Positions 27,001 to 42,000 of a stretch of 64,000 bases of DNA are shown here, one piece after another. The stretch's first letter is position 1. Each line of letters starts with the position of its first letter. Origin of the DNA: Antedon mediterranea (taxonomy: Eukaryota; Echinodermata; Crinoidea; Comatulida; Antedonidae). Under the pieces are notes generated by a model that did not search any database, was not told the origin of the DNA, and worked only from the letters and a program-made list of their open reading frames with translations. The translations under genes were made by a program, and so were the position numbers. The DNA is taken from the NCBI RefSeq assembly GCF_964355755.1, contig NC_092672.1, positions 29,444,501-29,508,500 on the forward strand, given 5' to 3'.

Positions 27001-30000
27001 GCCAAGGTCATATTTTAATGAGCGTCGTAAGAGCTAAGTGTTCAGATTCATTGCAACGAAGTCGCGTTACAAACGGATATGATGTCACTCGCTGGCGATT
27101 AACCAAACTCTAACGCACGCATAGACCTACTTTGTTGTTATTAAAAGTAGTAGTGGTTGGTTTGGGAGTTACAGGCCTAGACCGAACACTTGGGCTCGGC
27201 ATTATCGATTGGTTGTGGTTTGGGTTTATATTTGGTCTATGACCTAAAATCGGGCCTAAAATATCATTTATGGCAGAAAAAAATTTTCAAATCCCGTACT
27301 TGCACCGGCTCCAGATTTATTTACTCGGTCTTTCGCCGCTTTAATACGACGACCCCTTCAATTTCGTTTGGATATTAAATCCTTCTTTATGAGGATGGCC
27401 CGTCTGCTAACGTGTCCGCCATGTCGTTGAACACAGACGTGAGACATCTTGTTGCCGGTGCTTTTACGCCAGTTTTTCACTTCCAACCGATTTCTGAACT
27501 CAGGGCTTCCCCACAATGAAATAAGGTATTTTACTTCGGTTTCTCGCCAATGCGCACGCTTTGATGACATTTTAAATTAATTAATATAATAATAATAATA
27601 CTGTATAGTGTAACAACAAAAGGTACGATTTTTTCGCACGTTCACCGATCACAACAAATGGATCAGCTATACGATGAGGAGCACATGTCACGATGTGATG
27701 TGGCGAATATTGTAATTTGATTGGCTAGATATCTAACCTAGGTCATATTCATTGATGCATGACTTTCGTATTGTAAGCGACGTCCACTAAACTCATACCT
27801 TGAGCTTTCGTAGCGTACGAAATATCAGTGTCGTACGAGGTGGCTTCCACTAATCTTTTCCTGGTTCAGACCTATGGATTTGTACGCCGCGTACAATACG
27901 AAAGCATAACTCCGTAGGTCTGAACAGGCCCTTAGTTGCAACATAGAGTATTGGTTATTGTTTGAGCATTTATTTATTTCAACCATGTTTAAAGTATGGT
28001 AAACCTTCAGTATAAAGGTTCGTTTGGAGGAGAAATTAGATGTTTTATTGTTTTCTGCAGAAACACAGCCTAAGTTTGAATTAAGCTTGATTCCCACTAG
28101 CGACGCAATGTAACGTATTCTATGCAATGTAAGAAAATACCCTTCGAATCATTGGGTTTCCCCCGCCTGCGTGAAATTGAACCTACATGTACGATGGTTC
28201 CCATTAGTGATTACGAACTTTGCGTGGATATGTCACTGAATTGCGTTGTAGTGGGAACCACGCTTAAGTGTTTTAATTGCTTTACTGTAGCTTAATTTAA
28301 ATCCTGATATATAACTATAAGGAAACTTTGCATTTTTAATCTGATCTAAAAATTGCTCATCTTTTCCTAATAACAGAAAAAAAACCCACATAATTATAAA
28401 TATTTTTTTTTATCTCCTCACACACAATAAACCTACAGTACTGTACCTTCCCTCGAATATCACAGATGAAACGGTTACCTAGGGAACAAACAGTTGTTTT
28501 CGCTTAGTTGATGAGGATGTTGGTTCATAAGGAGAATGGTAGATGTTGCATTTCAACAGTGACATTCCCATACGCCGCATACACTACTGTAGTTTCTTCT
28601 GATTTGTTTTTACCTTTTTAATGTGTTTTAGATTCATGTTATTAATGGATCATTTTATGTCGATTTTCTTTTCGCTTTCTTGTTAATATTTTTGAATGAA
28701 ATTAATTTGAAAAAAAATATGAGATGATTTTTATCCGTAATAAATACCATCCTTTTTGGAAAACTTTTTGATGATGGCATAATTTCCTCATTTCCGTCAT
28801 TTAACCTGTTGAAATTTAATTAGATTCACTCACATGTAAACAATTTAGAACAATTGTCTACAAATTGAAAGAATTTTTACCAATTACAGTCGAAAAAATG
28901 GTTTTGTAGGGCAGGGTGAGAGTAATTACTTAGATAACATTTGTGTTTATTCTAAGCTGTTATTATTGTCTAGAGGGGTGATCAAGTTTAGCTTTTAAAA
29001 CTATTTAAACTGAATAATAATCATATTTAATATTTCGAAATGGTTTAACAATTCCTACAGAAACAGGATTACCAAATTTTATTATTATTTCTGATATTTT
29101 ACTTTAAAATTCTAACTTTATTTTTGCTGAAATATATATTTCATAAGACCAGTTAAGATCGGATAATATGATTAAATAGAAATTTTAGCTTTCTTTTCTT
29201 TTATATATTATTAGTTTATGTAATTCTTTTTCGTATTAAAGTTACTGTATATCTTAGGGTGGGTCGAAATAAAAAGTCTTTAACTAACTTTAAATATGAC
29301 ACTCTCCCATGACTGAACTACTTTTCATTGTACAGTATTATATGCAATTTTATTTATTAACAAACTAGTTTCATTATGTTATTGTCTGTTATATTGTGGA
29401 AATTAATTTAAATTGAAATACTAAACGCTCCTAACATTCTGTGGAATAGAAGCTATTTTGAACTGTCTATTAGTATTTAATAATTCTGTATTATTAGTAT
29501 TAACAATACGTTAATAGTGCTAGCCATTCCATCTGTTGTTCACCTAATTTCATTCATTTAGAAGCCTTGTGCTATGTCCTTTACAAAATAAAACACAATG
29601 CATTTAATTACTAAACATTACACCATTATAAACAAAAGATGAATGGGCCTGTCTATCCTGAGCCTATACAAATGAAAGGTACAAATCACACAAGGTTACT
29701 CCTATAGTTGCCCATTCAGGGATCTTCTCAACAGTGCGACAATAACATGTGTTTTTAATGATACTTGTTTTACATAGAATAGCCTAGTTTTATTGAATAG
29801 AGATGGACTAAGAGTAAGACTTAATTTATGCTCTTTTCTCAGCCGGAGTTAATTATAGTCATTCAATCGGTTTAACTAATATACCTCTGAAACGTTTAGT
29901 TTAGTATCATTATTAAAACATTATTGTATGATAACAGTTCCAGTTCCAAACCAATCACACATCCCCTTACAGTATAGTAGTAACTTAACTCTCTGATGGT

Positions 30001-33000
30001 TAATTCAGCTTAAGTCGGTTCTATGCACGCTTAACACTATAGTGTGTGCGAATAGGACTATAGAAAATTTCCGTGAGTGCCAGAATATTTTTAATTACTT
30101 TATTATTTAAAGCACAAAAATGGAGTTAAATTCTACATCATAATTTTTTTTTTTGATAACTCTTTTGATAGTTTAATATTGTTTTAATACCAATGTACTT
30201 CAATTTATGCTTTTAATTTGGTTATTTTCAGCTTGTACCAGGGGACGGTTCAGACACATCATCACAATGTGCGGAGAGTCACAATGGGGAGATGCAACCC
30301 CCAATGGAACGCACAGGCGGCATAGGAGACTCGCGCCCGCCTTCGTTTCAGTAAGTTTTTTGTCGATCAGGTCATTTTTTGTACAGTATTTCTTCTGTAT
30401 AGTTTGTTGATGCTGCAAGAAGTTGAGGTATCAATCCACCTAATTTACAGACAATTCATTAGAGCGAATGAGTGGCCAAGACAGTGGAACTGTATACATA
30501 TAATATCGGGGTTCAAGCCTCAATTGCTCAAGTGATTGATCGGATAAGGTCCAAAATTGCTTGTGAACACCTAGTACTGTACATCTTTCGAGACGAGTAA
30601 GGGCTGTACTAGTACACACAGCCACTGTAACACACAGCTATAAATGTCCCGCATAATTACAATTCCTCCTGATTGTTATTTCATTTACTAATTTGAATTT
30701 ATATCCAACCTTCTTAATTTGAAATATATAAAGTTTTTATATTATACATTAGCTAGCTCTAGCAAAGCTAGTAACAATGAAATAGAAGTGCTTGGTAAGT
30801 AGACCCAGAGCTAACTTTTAAAATCAACACTTCCTCAAGTGTGATCCTAGGCTTGATATTGTACCAAGTGGCTTGAGTGTACCCTTGGTTATTAGGTTTA
30901 CTTCCTTTGAAATCTTTGGAAAAGTGCAATTTAATTTATAGGACATCGTGGATGCACATTTTATGGAGACAGAGACAAAAATAGGCCGTTATTCTGGATC
31001 TTGTTGACCATAGCAGTGGATGGCTGGGGACTATTAGAGTGCTAAAGGATTTCAGATCTAGTTGACCTACAGTACGAGCTGCTTGAGACTAATAAGGCCA
31101 ATTTTTTTATGTTGTTTCTTTTGACCATTTACACTAAATGTGGAGCAGAGAGGTGGTTGAGCGGAAACCTGCTCAGGATACAGTATACTGATTTCATGTG
31201 GGACAAGCAAGCTGTTTTTGGCTTGCTGTTAATGCTCGTCTGTGTAAATTGACCTTAATAGTCTCCATAAACCTAGCCATCCAGTACTGTACACTACAGT
31301 ACTCTTAGCTTGTAGGTCAAGTAGATCTGAAATCCTTAGCCCTCTAATAGTCTCCAGACACTCTGCCATCCACTACTAGTAGGTCAACTACATCTGAAAT
31401 CCTTAGCCCTCTAATAGTCTCCAGACACTCTGCCATCCACTACTTGTAGGTCAAGTAGATCTGAAATCCTAAGCCTTCTAATAGTCTTCAGACACTCTGC
31501 CATCCACTACTAGTAGGTCAACTACATCTGAAATCCTTAGCCCTCTAATAGTCTCCAGACACTCTGCCATCCACTACTTGTAGGTCAAGTAGATCTGAAA
31601 TCCTAAGCCTTCTAATAGTCTTCAGACACTCTGCCATCCACTACTAGTAGGTCAACTACATCTGAAATCCTTAGCCCTCTAATAGTCGCCAGACACTCTG
31701 CCATCCACTACTTGTAGGTCAAGTAGATCTGAAATCCTAAGCCTTCTAATAGTCTTCAGACACTCTGCCATCCACTACTAGTAGGTCAACTACATCTGAA
31801 ATCCTTAGCCCTCTAATAGTCTCCAGACACTCTGCCATCCACTACTTGTAGGTCAAGTAGATCTGAAATCCTTAGCCCTCTAATAGTCTCCAGACACTCT
31901 GCCATCCACTACTTGTAGGTCAAGTAGATCTGAAATCCTAAGCCTTCTAATAGTCTTCAGACACTCTGCCATCCACTACTTGTAGGTCAAGTAGATCTGA
32001 AATCCTTAGCCCTCTAATAGTCTCCAGACACTCTGCCATCCACTACTTGTAGGTCAAGTAGATCTGAAATCCTAAGCCTTCTAATAGTCTTCAGACACTC
32101 TGCCATCCACTACTAGTAGGTCAACTACATCTGAAATCCTTAGCCCTCTAATAGTCTCCAGACACTCTGCCATCCACTACTTGTAGGTCAAGTAGATCTG
32201 AAATCCTAAGCCTTCTAATAGTCTTCAGACACTCTGCCATCCACTACTAGTAGGTCAACTACATCTGAAATCCTTAGCCCTCTAATAGTCTCCAGACACT
32301 CTGCCATCCACTACTTGTAGGTCAAGTAGATCTGAAATCCTAAGCCTTCTAATAGTCTTCAGACACTCTGCCATCCACTACTAGTAGGTCAACTACATCT
32401 GAAATCCTTAGCCCTCTAATAGTCTCCAGACACTCTGCCATCCACTACTTGTAGGTCAAGTAGATCTGAAATCCTTAGCCCTCTAATAGTCTCCAGACAC
32501 TCTGCCATCCACTACTTGTAGGTCAAGTAGATCTGAAATCCTAAGCCTTCTAATAGTCTTCAGACACTCTGCCATCCACTACTACTACTAGTAGGTCAAC
32601 TAGATCTGAAATCCTTAGCCCTCTAATAGTCTCCAGACACTGCCATCCACTGCTAATCTAAATTGGTCTTTAGAGTGGTAAGGATTTTAGATCTGCTTAA
32701 CCTAATGATCTTTGCAGGCTACTGTAGTGTATTACTCGCACTAGAGGATGATGGCATTCTCTTCAATAGCTATTCCATAAATAAATCTAAGTCTTCTTTG
32801 GTCTTCAGGTTCATTTCTACTGGATTTTGAATAATTGGTTATACTTAGTACCTTTGACCTGGCCTAGTTTAAGCATGCACGCCTACTGTAGCATAGCCAT
32901 AATATAGATTAATACAAAACAATCTTTTTTTACTACTGTAGGCCTAGTGTTAAATGTACAGTAGCTGCTTCTTTTGCATACAGTTGACTTGGCTGGAAAT

Positions 33001-36000
33001 AAAGACTTTCATCCTAAGTCTACAGTAGTATATTTACAGTACTCTACTGCTGTGTGGGTTGCTTAGTATTCCCATGGCTCTAAGTCCTTTTTACTAAAGT
33101 AGCTCATTACGTCAGTATCTCCTTATGTCATCTCGACTGTCAAACTCTGTTTGTATCATGATGTAGAAATGATCTATGCCAATTTAAACCCTATTAATAG
33201 CACAATAAACGCTGTTAAATGCCCTGTTTGTAGGTTGGCACGAGTTCATTAACACTAAGACTGCTTTTATTGGACATTAATGTTTTCTCTTTATTATTAC
33301 ATTCTTCAACTGACCAATTACACTACACACAAATGTACTAGCAAATTCTTAAAGTTGGATGTCAAAAACATACAGTGTAGATAATGTAGTATCTATTTTA
33401 AATTTTTTTTTTTTTGGTAGGTGAAAAAAGTTGATGTCGTCAGCTTCATATTCTGCCCATTATTGGCACCATCTTTACTTCCATACATTTTTGACGTACT
33501 ACAGTACATGGTAACACCCAATGACTAACCTAAATTTTATGAATAAATTACACCTTATGGGGTATACAGTATGTCAGAAAAAGTAAGATATCAACCTCAA
33601 GTACTGTCTGGTCTTTTGAATTGTCTCCTGTAGAATTATAGATGTTTATTAAAAACTATGATATTGATACATTGTATCTAAATATCTCAGAATAAATTAC
33701 ACCTTGACATGCTACAGTACATACTTTTCAAAAGGCACTTGATATACAGTAAACCACTGGTGCGTATCAACGTATCATTCCAATCAGTATTATTCTATTA
33801 ACAAATTTAAACAAAGCCTATTAATGTAACCACAACTATCCCATGAGACTTTGCAGATTTACAACCTGAATATTAAAAACATTAAAAAATATACAGGCAG
33901 TATGCTATAAAATGTGTTACTCAAAACAAGTCTGAAAAACGTAATACCTTGAGATTGATGTTAATACCACATTATAGCCTTTGGATTTACAGTAATTGGT
34001 ATTAATGATAGTTATTGCTATTGTTGTTAAGAAGAATGGGCTGAGGTTTAGTAATTACGTTGTAATAGCAAGGAACAGACTAGCATGTGACAGGCATGGG
34101 TTCAAGACCTGTCTGTGCCTTTTGCTGGTATTCTTAACCATCTTTTACACCTGCTCCGGTCCGACTCCGGCTAATAAAATTGAACATCAATGTTCTGTTT
34201 TCATTAGGCTCCACGCCACTATGCGCATATGAAGAAAACAAGGGTGCATTAAAACTGGTCTTAATTTAAATACTGACACATTAAAGATGTTACAGTATAT
34301 TGATTTTTGGTTTGTTCTAGAATGAAAATAGCGTAACAATTGCGACACACTTGTATAGTGGTAAATCGTGTTCATCTTTTTCTACAAGAATTGACATTAG
34401 TTTAGCCACAATGTGTGCCAACAATTTCCTTCTGCCTTCCTCTCCTAAATCTTCCTAAAAGTACTTTGTAACATAACAGACAGAAAATGTAAACCTCTCA
34501 CATTATTAATAGTACAATAGGTCATATTTACCTTATTGTCTGCTTCATAAACAGACCATGTGATACTATCAACCAATAGCATTGCATTACAATAGGTCAT
34601 ATTTACCTTATTGTCTGCTTCATAAACAGACCATGTGATACTATCAACCAATGGCAATACATTACAATAGGTCATATTTACCTTATTGTCTGCTTCATAA
34701 ACAGACCATGTGATACTATCAACCAATAGCATTGCATACATTGTTGATGTCATTAACCTCAAAAGCTTACTCAGCTGACCTGAAATTCTGATAAACTTTC
34801 TCTCTTTTGTTCTTCATAGTGTTTAAAATACCAATACTTTTGACTGAAGTGCCTGCCATACATTAGTACTTAGCAATTGTGAAGGAGCTTATGTCCAAAC
34901 AACATTATTGAATAAAACATGATAATTACTTGATAAGAGAGGAAATATGTGGCAATTTATGTTAATACAGGGTTACTGACAGCCAATTGATTCCCATTAT
35001 CTGTACTTAAGATTTGATAGTTTGTGGTTATCCTTTATTATTAGTATTTGGAAGGTGATAATTGAATAATCATTAATGATCGTTTATCTGTTGTGCAAAC
35101 TTCATTCAACTTTCATAAAGATTATTGAAAATTATCAAATAAATCAAAATGTTGAATTCTTAATGTGTCTAGCCTTGATTTGGAGTTATCCTTGTTTTTA
35201 AAAATAAATGCTACAGTACTGTACCTGTACTTTGAATTGAATAAGCTAGACAGTATGCAAGCATGCAGGTATTTTTCAGCATGTCGCATCCATTAGACAG
35301 TGTCATACCACATCGGAAAACATCCCTATTTATTTGGGGAAAATCGTTGAACCTAAATTTGTTGTAATTGTCAACAACTTTTTATCTAACTCAACTTAAT
35401 TAGTAAACAGGATTACATTACATTAGGGGGTTAAAATCAGTACTGAAAGTATGAATCAACTTCATATACCATCAATTTACCGAATTTTGCCCTTATGTAG
35501 ATTTTTAGATTATAATTGTCAACAGAGAAAAATTGATTCAGTGAATCTGGCAAGAGTATTGGCCATCAAAATAAATTGTGTCCCCTCCATGCAGACAAAG
35601 TTTTCTCTTCTTATTCTTCTATAACAAAACTAATCAGCTTTGATGACAAATTACTGTATACTAAAGTTAGAATCTGAATCACTATAATACTGTGACCTTT
35701 TCATCTCAGGTTATATAATTTATCATAATTAAATGTAGCCTTAATAATTTTCAAAGTGTGTTTCTTGGGATTGAATTACTCCACTGTATGTTACTGGTTT
35801 TCTGAAGATATGCTAAACGATGCAAATTCCAGCAAGCCTTTAAAAAAAATAGCAATACCCCATTGAACATGTTCCGGCTCACTTACAAAAAAGTATAAAT
35901 TTTGGGGTTAACTACTTATTATTCTGGCCCGGAAACCTCGACTAAGAAATACCGGAATTGTGTCCGGCGGAGGATAGTTTATTACCATTAGTTAGGGTCT

Positions 36001-39000
36001 AATGTAAAGCACCTAGAGGGGTCAGTGATCCATTAGGCTCTATATAAATATTGTTTATTATTATTATGGGGAAAAACATCATTTTTGTTTCAAAATAACT
36101 GTTTTATAAATAAATGTGTTACCCCAAAAATAATGCAATATTCAAATTTGTCAAAGGTTCATGTACTGATAACTGTAATACTTGACTGATTACAAGAAAG
36201 AAAGGGGATAAAATGTAAATTACACAGTATAGATAGTACACTTACAGAAATATTGAGGCCCAGCATGTTTAATAAAACTATATACAGATAAGGGTAAATT
36301 AATATTAATGTACCATACTTTATTTTTATTAGTATAGTTAGCTTAATATTCTACTGAACAATAAATACATGTGCATGTCCATCAATTGTATGTTTACAGT
36401 ACAGTACTCTCTTAACACACAGTGGAATATATTCAGAGGTCAAAGTTGAACATGAGCATTGTTAGGTGTTTATCATAAGTTGTCAATCATCCCTTGCGTT
36501 AAGTGTCACTCAAATTAATTGAATTTCATTACATGGTTTTGAAGCATGTGGCTTTAAATGTCAGGTTTGTTCCTTGTGTTTGGATAAGCAAATTCGCTAG
36601 CTATTTTTAACCAATCGGCTATGTAGATAAATAGTTTTGATAGCCATCTTGTCTGTTAAAAAAACATCCTTTCTGGTAGGTCTACTGACATGTTAACTAT
36701 TTTTAGGTTCCCAAGTTTTGACCATCATATCACTGGTATTGCATTACTACAAATAGAATACAGAATTCTTATTGGTCCAAAAAAGAATTTCGTTTTGTTG
36801 ATAAGCTCAAACAATTATAATATAAATTTAAAAGTCGTGAATACCAAAAAAAAAATAATCATTTCTTTAAACAAATAATTAAAAATCTCTAATTCATAAG
36901 ATTGCTCGCTCTCCCTGCAATGAACACATTTCATTACAAAATCAAATATAGTAGAGCCTCTATAGGGGACACCCACCAACATGTTCTTAAATAAAAGTAG
37001 ATGGTAGTGGTATTGCATGCTGTATATCATTAACAGGAGAGTGTCCCCTTAATATGAATGCCCCAAAATGGGTAGTTTTACTGTTTTTCATTCAATCTGT
37101 GAAAGTTCTGCGACGTCAATCCCATCATACTATATTTTACATAAAATCTATTAAAAAAATACAGTTGAAAAAAAATACTACTACCGACATATGGTTATTT
37201 AACTTAAGTACTTTTTTCCTATGTTGTGTAGAATTTTCTGTAAAATGCCATCTGACAAACTGATTTAAAATACTAACAAAATGCTATGATAAAATAATGT
37301 TGTCATAGAGAAGGTTGTCATTTGTCACCTGAAAGTGACATATATACCTGGCCTTCTACTTTATTTATGACAGTTGTTGTTTACCATTGAACAACTATTA
37401 CTTGTAAATGTTTCCTAATACATAATTGATGCTTTTATATCCAAACGATTACATCATCAATTTGTACCCTATGCATTGCAGGATTTACATTACTCAAATT
37501 GGTTATTATTTTGATATACAACAGAGAATTGTAGCTATTAGGAACTGTAATAGGTTTTGATGAATCTATTTCTATAGCCATGTACAGTATAATATAGTAG
37601 TACCTGTAGGCCTGCTGTGTAGTGTACCTGAATCAAGTTTCTTTATAATATGGGTAGATATAGTATAGAAGTGGGTGTAAAAAAACAGAGTTAGGGAAAA
37701 AGTGAGTGGGGGAAGGGAGGGGCGTACAGTATAAGTGTGGGAGGGAAAAAGCTAAAACTTTCAGGTATCTAGAGGTTTCTTTAGGTGGGTCAAATAGCTT
37801 GGGTGGTGTAAGGCCTTATATAGCTTTAGACAATGCTTTTTATGTGGGTGAACAGTTTAAACGGTACACATGTTCCTGCCCATCCCCACCCAGAAGTACT
37901 GTAAATCCATGAGCCAGAAGTGTGGGTGAGAAAAAGCTAAAACTTTCAGGTATCTAGAGGTTTCTTTAGGTGGGTGAAATAGCCTGGGTGTAAGGCCTTA
38001 TATAGCTATAGGCAATGCTTTTTAGGTGGGTGGAACACTCTTCAATGGTACCCCCTTGTTCCTGCCCATCTCCACCCAGAAGTACTGTAAATCCATGCAC
38101 CAGATAAAGCATTCAAACACCAGGCAGTTCATCCTTTCAATTGATTGAAAGAGTAATTTATTGAAGACTTGCTTCAGATTGATCATGAAGTTTTGGGTCT
38201 TTTTTTTTCCGTTTTAATTTGTTGGATCAACATATGTTACTGTAGATCAAAACCTTACGTTTATTACACAACTTATGCATTGGCTATGCTATACTGGCGA
38301 AAATATTGCCTGATCTGTACATGTAGCAGAATTTATGATGTAGTAAAAAAAATATGTTATTCTTTTATCTTGCAGTGCAAACGCCGAAGGAAGTTCAGAA
38401 AAACTAATTGACACAGAAACTGAATCAGTTGTTAGCTCAAGAAGAGGTAAGCAGTCCATTTTGTGCCTAGTCTACCGGGATAAACAAAAAATGGCCATTG
38501 GTCTCCCTGGGAAGAGCGCAGTATGATATGAAAAGTTAATTTACCGTTATACTGTATATTAACATGAGATATGGTATGGTGTGCGTGAAAGAAAACCATG
38601 ATACAATAGAATGGCCAAGCTATTCAATTCTTTGGCCTTAGTGCTATTGTTGAATTGATGGGCGTTTCTGGGCGTAGTAGTCATCAACGATATGTCAACA
38701 AATAACACATCTCTTTATAATAGAATCGACCATGTAACAGTCTACTCTATAAAAAAAGCCAGATCTGATATGATGCCCTTTATTGCAGTTTCCATTTTAA
38801 AGAATGTGGAAACATTTTACAGTTTTCGTTGTGTCCACTTTAGAAGAGTTTTATAACTTTATTTCTAAGTCTTCTAGTCCTGACAGCAGATTTTATATTA
38901 GGGTAAAGGGTGAAAGTTATTGTTAGTACAGCTGCTTGGGTTAGTAATGTTCAGACTACATTTTAGGCTAAGGTACAGTATCTCGCCATTGTTTATAGTG

Positions 39001-42000
39001 AGATTTCATTTCTAAATGCTGTATAGACAAATGGTAATTCTACCAACTACAGGGCCTACTGTATACTGAAATCAGTAGTACAGTATATATTGTATACTAT
39101 ACTATTGTACATCTCCTTCAACAACTCCCCAAAAATAAAATACTTCCTAATGTCAGCAGATACAGTACACAGTGCTTCTGCTTACAAAACGTCTACCAGT
39201 TAATAGCAATCATCTCTTAATTCTTAGCACTCTAGCCTACAGGACTCTACTCTCCTTCTTCCTGCCCTGTGGGGGTCAGTCAAGGTCATTCACAACATGC
39301 TACATTCTCCTCCAGCATTCATTATTTATTCCATCGCTACACTGACTGCATACAATTTTTCTATACATAGTAAAAATTCAAATTTAGTTATCTATAGTGA
39401 TTACCACATAAATTTAATGATATTACTATTAACATCCTAAATTGATATAGAGTTCATTTCACAAGTTCAATGTTCATCTTATTTCAGTCCAGGTAGTTCC
39501 ATTCAATATTTTCACCGTTGTTGGTAGATTTGTAATATATAATTTTGATTAAATAGTCTTTGGGATTTCACATTTTGTCATTGAAAACCTCCAATTCCGG
39601 CAAAGAAATTGAGTCAAAATATGCTAAGGTGTTACATAAAATGCCATTTTAATTTGTATTTATAAAAAATATTATATACTATACACTAATATGTGTAGGG
39701 AATTAATAGATAGTTTAACATGCAACGGTATAACTTACACAGTTTCATTTCACTCCACCCACTATTTTTTTTTTAAATTTCAAATTTGTTGTGATAATGG
39801 CCTATTCTCACACCATGAATTTGTAACATTTTGAGTGTCACTTCATAATCCAATTTATATTTGATAATTGTGAAGTATAATAAAAAATATTGATTGGGAT
39901 ATTGGAAGTACATGTATAAACAATAAATAAAATCAATATATTGACACCACAATATTTTATTTTTGTATAATAAATTAATATCTTTGCTTGTGCTGACGTG
40001 CGTTACTGTGTCCGTCAACAATCAAGTTTGACTAGGCCTAGGCTGGGTTAGGCCTAGAACAACGGCAATACGAAAACCAAAATGTTAAACAATTCAAGGA
40101 TATGTTTACTCTATATAATGCATCAGATTTTAAATGTTATGTAATTTAATTGTATATAAATCCCGATTTAAAAAAAATGTCACCATTGTCTGTCAAAAAC
40201 TAACGCACGCAATGTTTTCCTGTCATTACCGCCGAGAATGAGCAAACAGACGATACTACATGGCAGCCTACAAATATAGCTCCCGCGATGGCTTCCCGCT
40301 GCAAAAATTCTTCACAGAATGTAAACTTGCGTCGCTAAACAACGAAAACTAGTTTCTGTCAAAAATATAACGCACGCAAGATATAACGCACGTAAGTACT
40401 TAACATTATTAGAAATCATAAATAAATACATTTAGAACATAAATACATAGTTTAGGCTTTATATATTTAATTCTAATGGTATTTTAGGCCTAATAATTAC
40501 CTCGGTACGGCTATTAGGGCGAACTGTCTCAAGCGACAGCGATAGGCACACGCCTAGGCTAATTTGCTCAGTGTTTTGACTGACCTTTCTAAATCGTGCG
40601 TTATATTTGACAGATATTTCTTCCGTGCGTTAGGCCTTGACATATTTATTGGTTAGATTTTAGTTAATTTTAATATCATGGAATGTTCTTTTCAAGTTTT
40701 AATACATGTAATTCCTAGGTTTTATAACTAGGCCTAAGCCTATACTTCAAACAAGTAGCAATCGCTGGTATTCCGTCTCCGGAGGAGCGCTGGCGAACAC
40801 GTGCGTTATATTTGACGGACGGCGGCCGTGTATATAAGGATTTGGCAGATCGTGTATTTCATTTCAATTACAAATAGCGTATTTTAATAGCTTTTATACT
40901 TCATAAAAAAAAATATTTAATGGAATTAAACAATTTAGTTTCATTTTGTGTGTTGATGATTAGCATGGTAAAATAATTTTGAAGTATAAAATTTATTCCA
41001 ATATAATTATAAATAAATAGATACTATAAATATTAATACCTATAATAAAAATATAGTTAAGTAACTAACAGGCTATTTAATTAGTATTAACTCAATAATA
41101 ATTAAGTATACTAAATTAAAACAAATAGAAATAAAACAAATTAAAATATAAAAGAATAAATCAAATGTAGGCCTACTAACATAAATAAAAATATTTAAAG
41201 AAATATTAAATAAATAAAACATATAGATTTACTAATATAATAAATAAAAATATTAATAAAATAAATACAAAATTAATATTTTTTTCTGTACTTGCTGTAT
41301 TTTCAGAATGGTTTTAAAAATAAAAGTAAAAATGGAAGAGATAAATAAGGGCTCACCAACCCCGAAAACTAATTCAAGAGGTGCCGTCCATTCAAAATTG
41401 TATAGAGAAAGATGTTCTATTTATGCATCATGCACGTTTTCATGTTGACTGTATAATAATTAGGCAATTAAGATAATTGTTTCAGATTAATTTTCAATTT
41501 AAATATTTCAAACCATTTTGATGACATTAGTTGTGTTTTTATACATGCAAGTATTGTATACCGGTAGTTGAATTTGCCAAGTGAAAATTACTGTATGTCG
41601 GAGATTACATAACGGTATTTGGATTTTATTAAAATATTGGTAATTTTTAATAAATAGCCAACCTTCACACCTAAAGTGTACTCTTATCATTTTTTTTCTC
41701 AAACTACATGCCCAATAGTGTTTTCCAGACAACACACACACCCACACCCACAGCTTCGTCTGTCAAACTAACACACGCAAGCGTAGTGTCTGTCAAACTA
41801 ACACACGCAAGTACACCTCAAATAATGTCATTATTTTCAAAGATATGCCATTTGATATTATTTTTCCTCATAAAACATTTTGCCATTATGACTTTCTGCC
41901 ATTCTATCAAGAATAGTTAATAACCAAAGGATTTACAGTGATTAAAGTACAATTAAAACGGCATAATAAATTTTCACCAATTGCATGCTAATTTTTTAAA

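Larger units (their letters stand above)
22114..30231 (+). other. DVL intron 2
   Basis: An 8118-bp intron. It holds a 16-base G run (22297-22312), a half hairpin MITE, a large foldback (23601-24352), a minisatellite (24467-25396), a three-copy repeat (26445-26960), a Harbinger-like element (26961-27931) and a TTAA-flanked MITE (28085-28263). I see nothing in 28300-30231 beyond AT-rich sequence. A CpG-containing stretch at 25860-26060 is unexplained. Confidence 0.8.
30351..38375 (+). other. DVL intron 3
   Basis: An 8025-bp intron. It holds a decayed SINE (30461-30645), a 67-bp-unit array (31250-32655), a triplication (34514-34738), a foldback fragment with a nested insertion (35828-36150), a pogo-like fragment (36948-37066) and a 185-bp duplication (37735-38105). 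A tRNA-like patch at 34095-34125 (GGCATGGGTTCAAGACCTG) may be another SINE relic. Nothing else was recognised. Confidence 0.8.

Noticed and set aside
31250-32655. CRISPR-like array
   Set aside because: The 67-bp units are contiguous with no unique spacers and sit in an animal intron; it is a satellite-type array.
34445-34762. 105-codon minus-strand ORF with internal repeats
   Set aside because: Explained by the 75-bp triplication; the reading frame survives because 75 is divisible by three.
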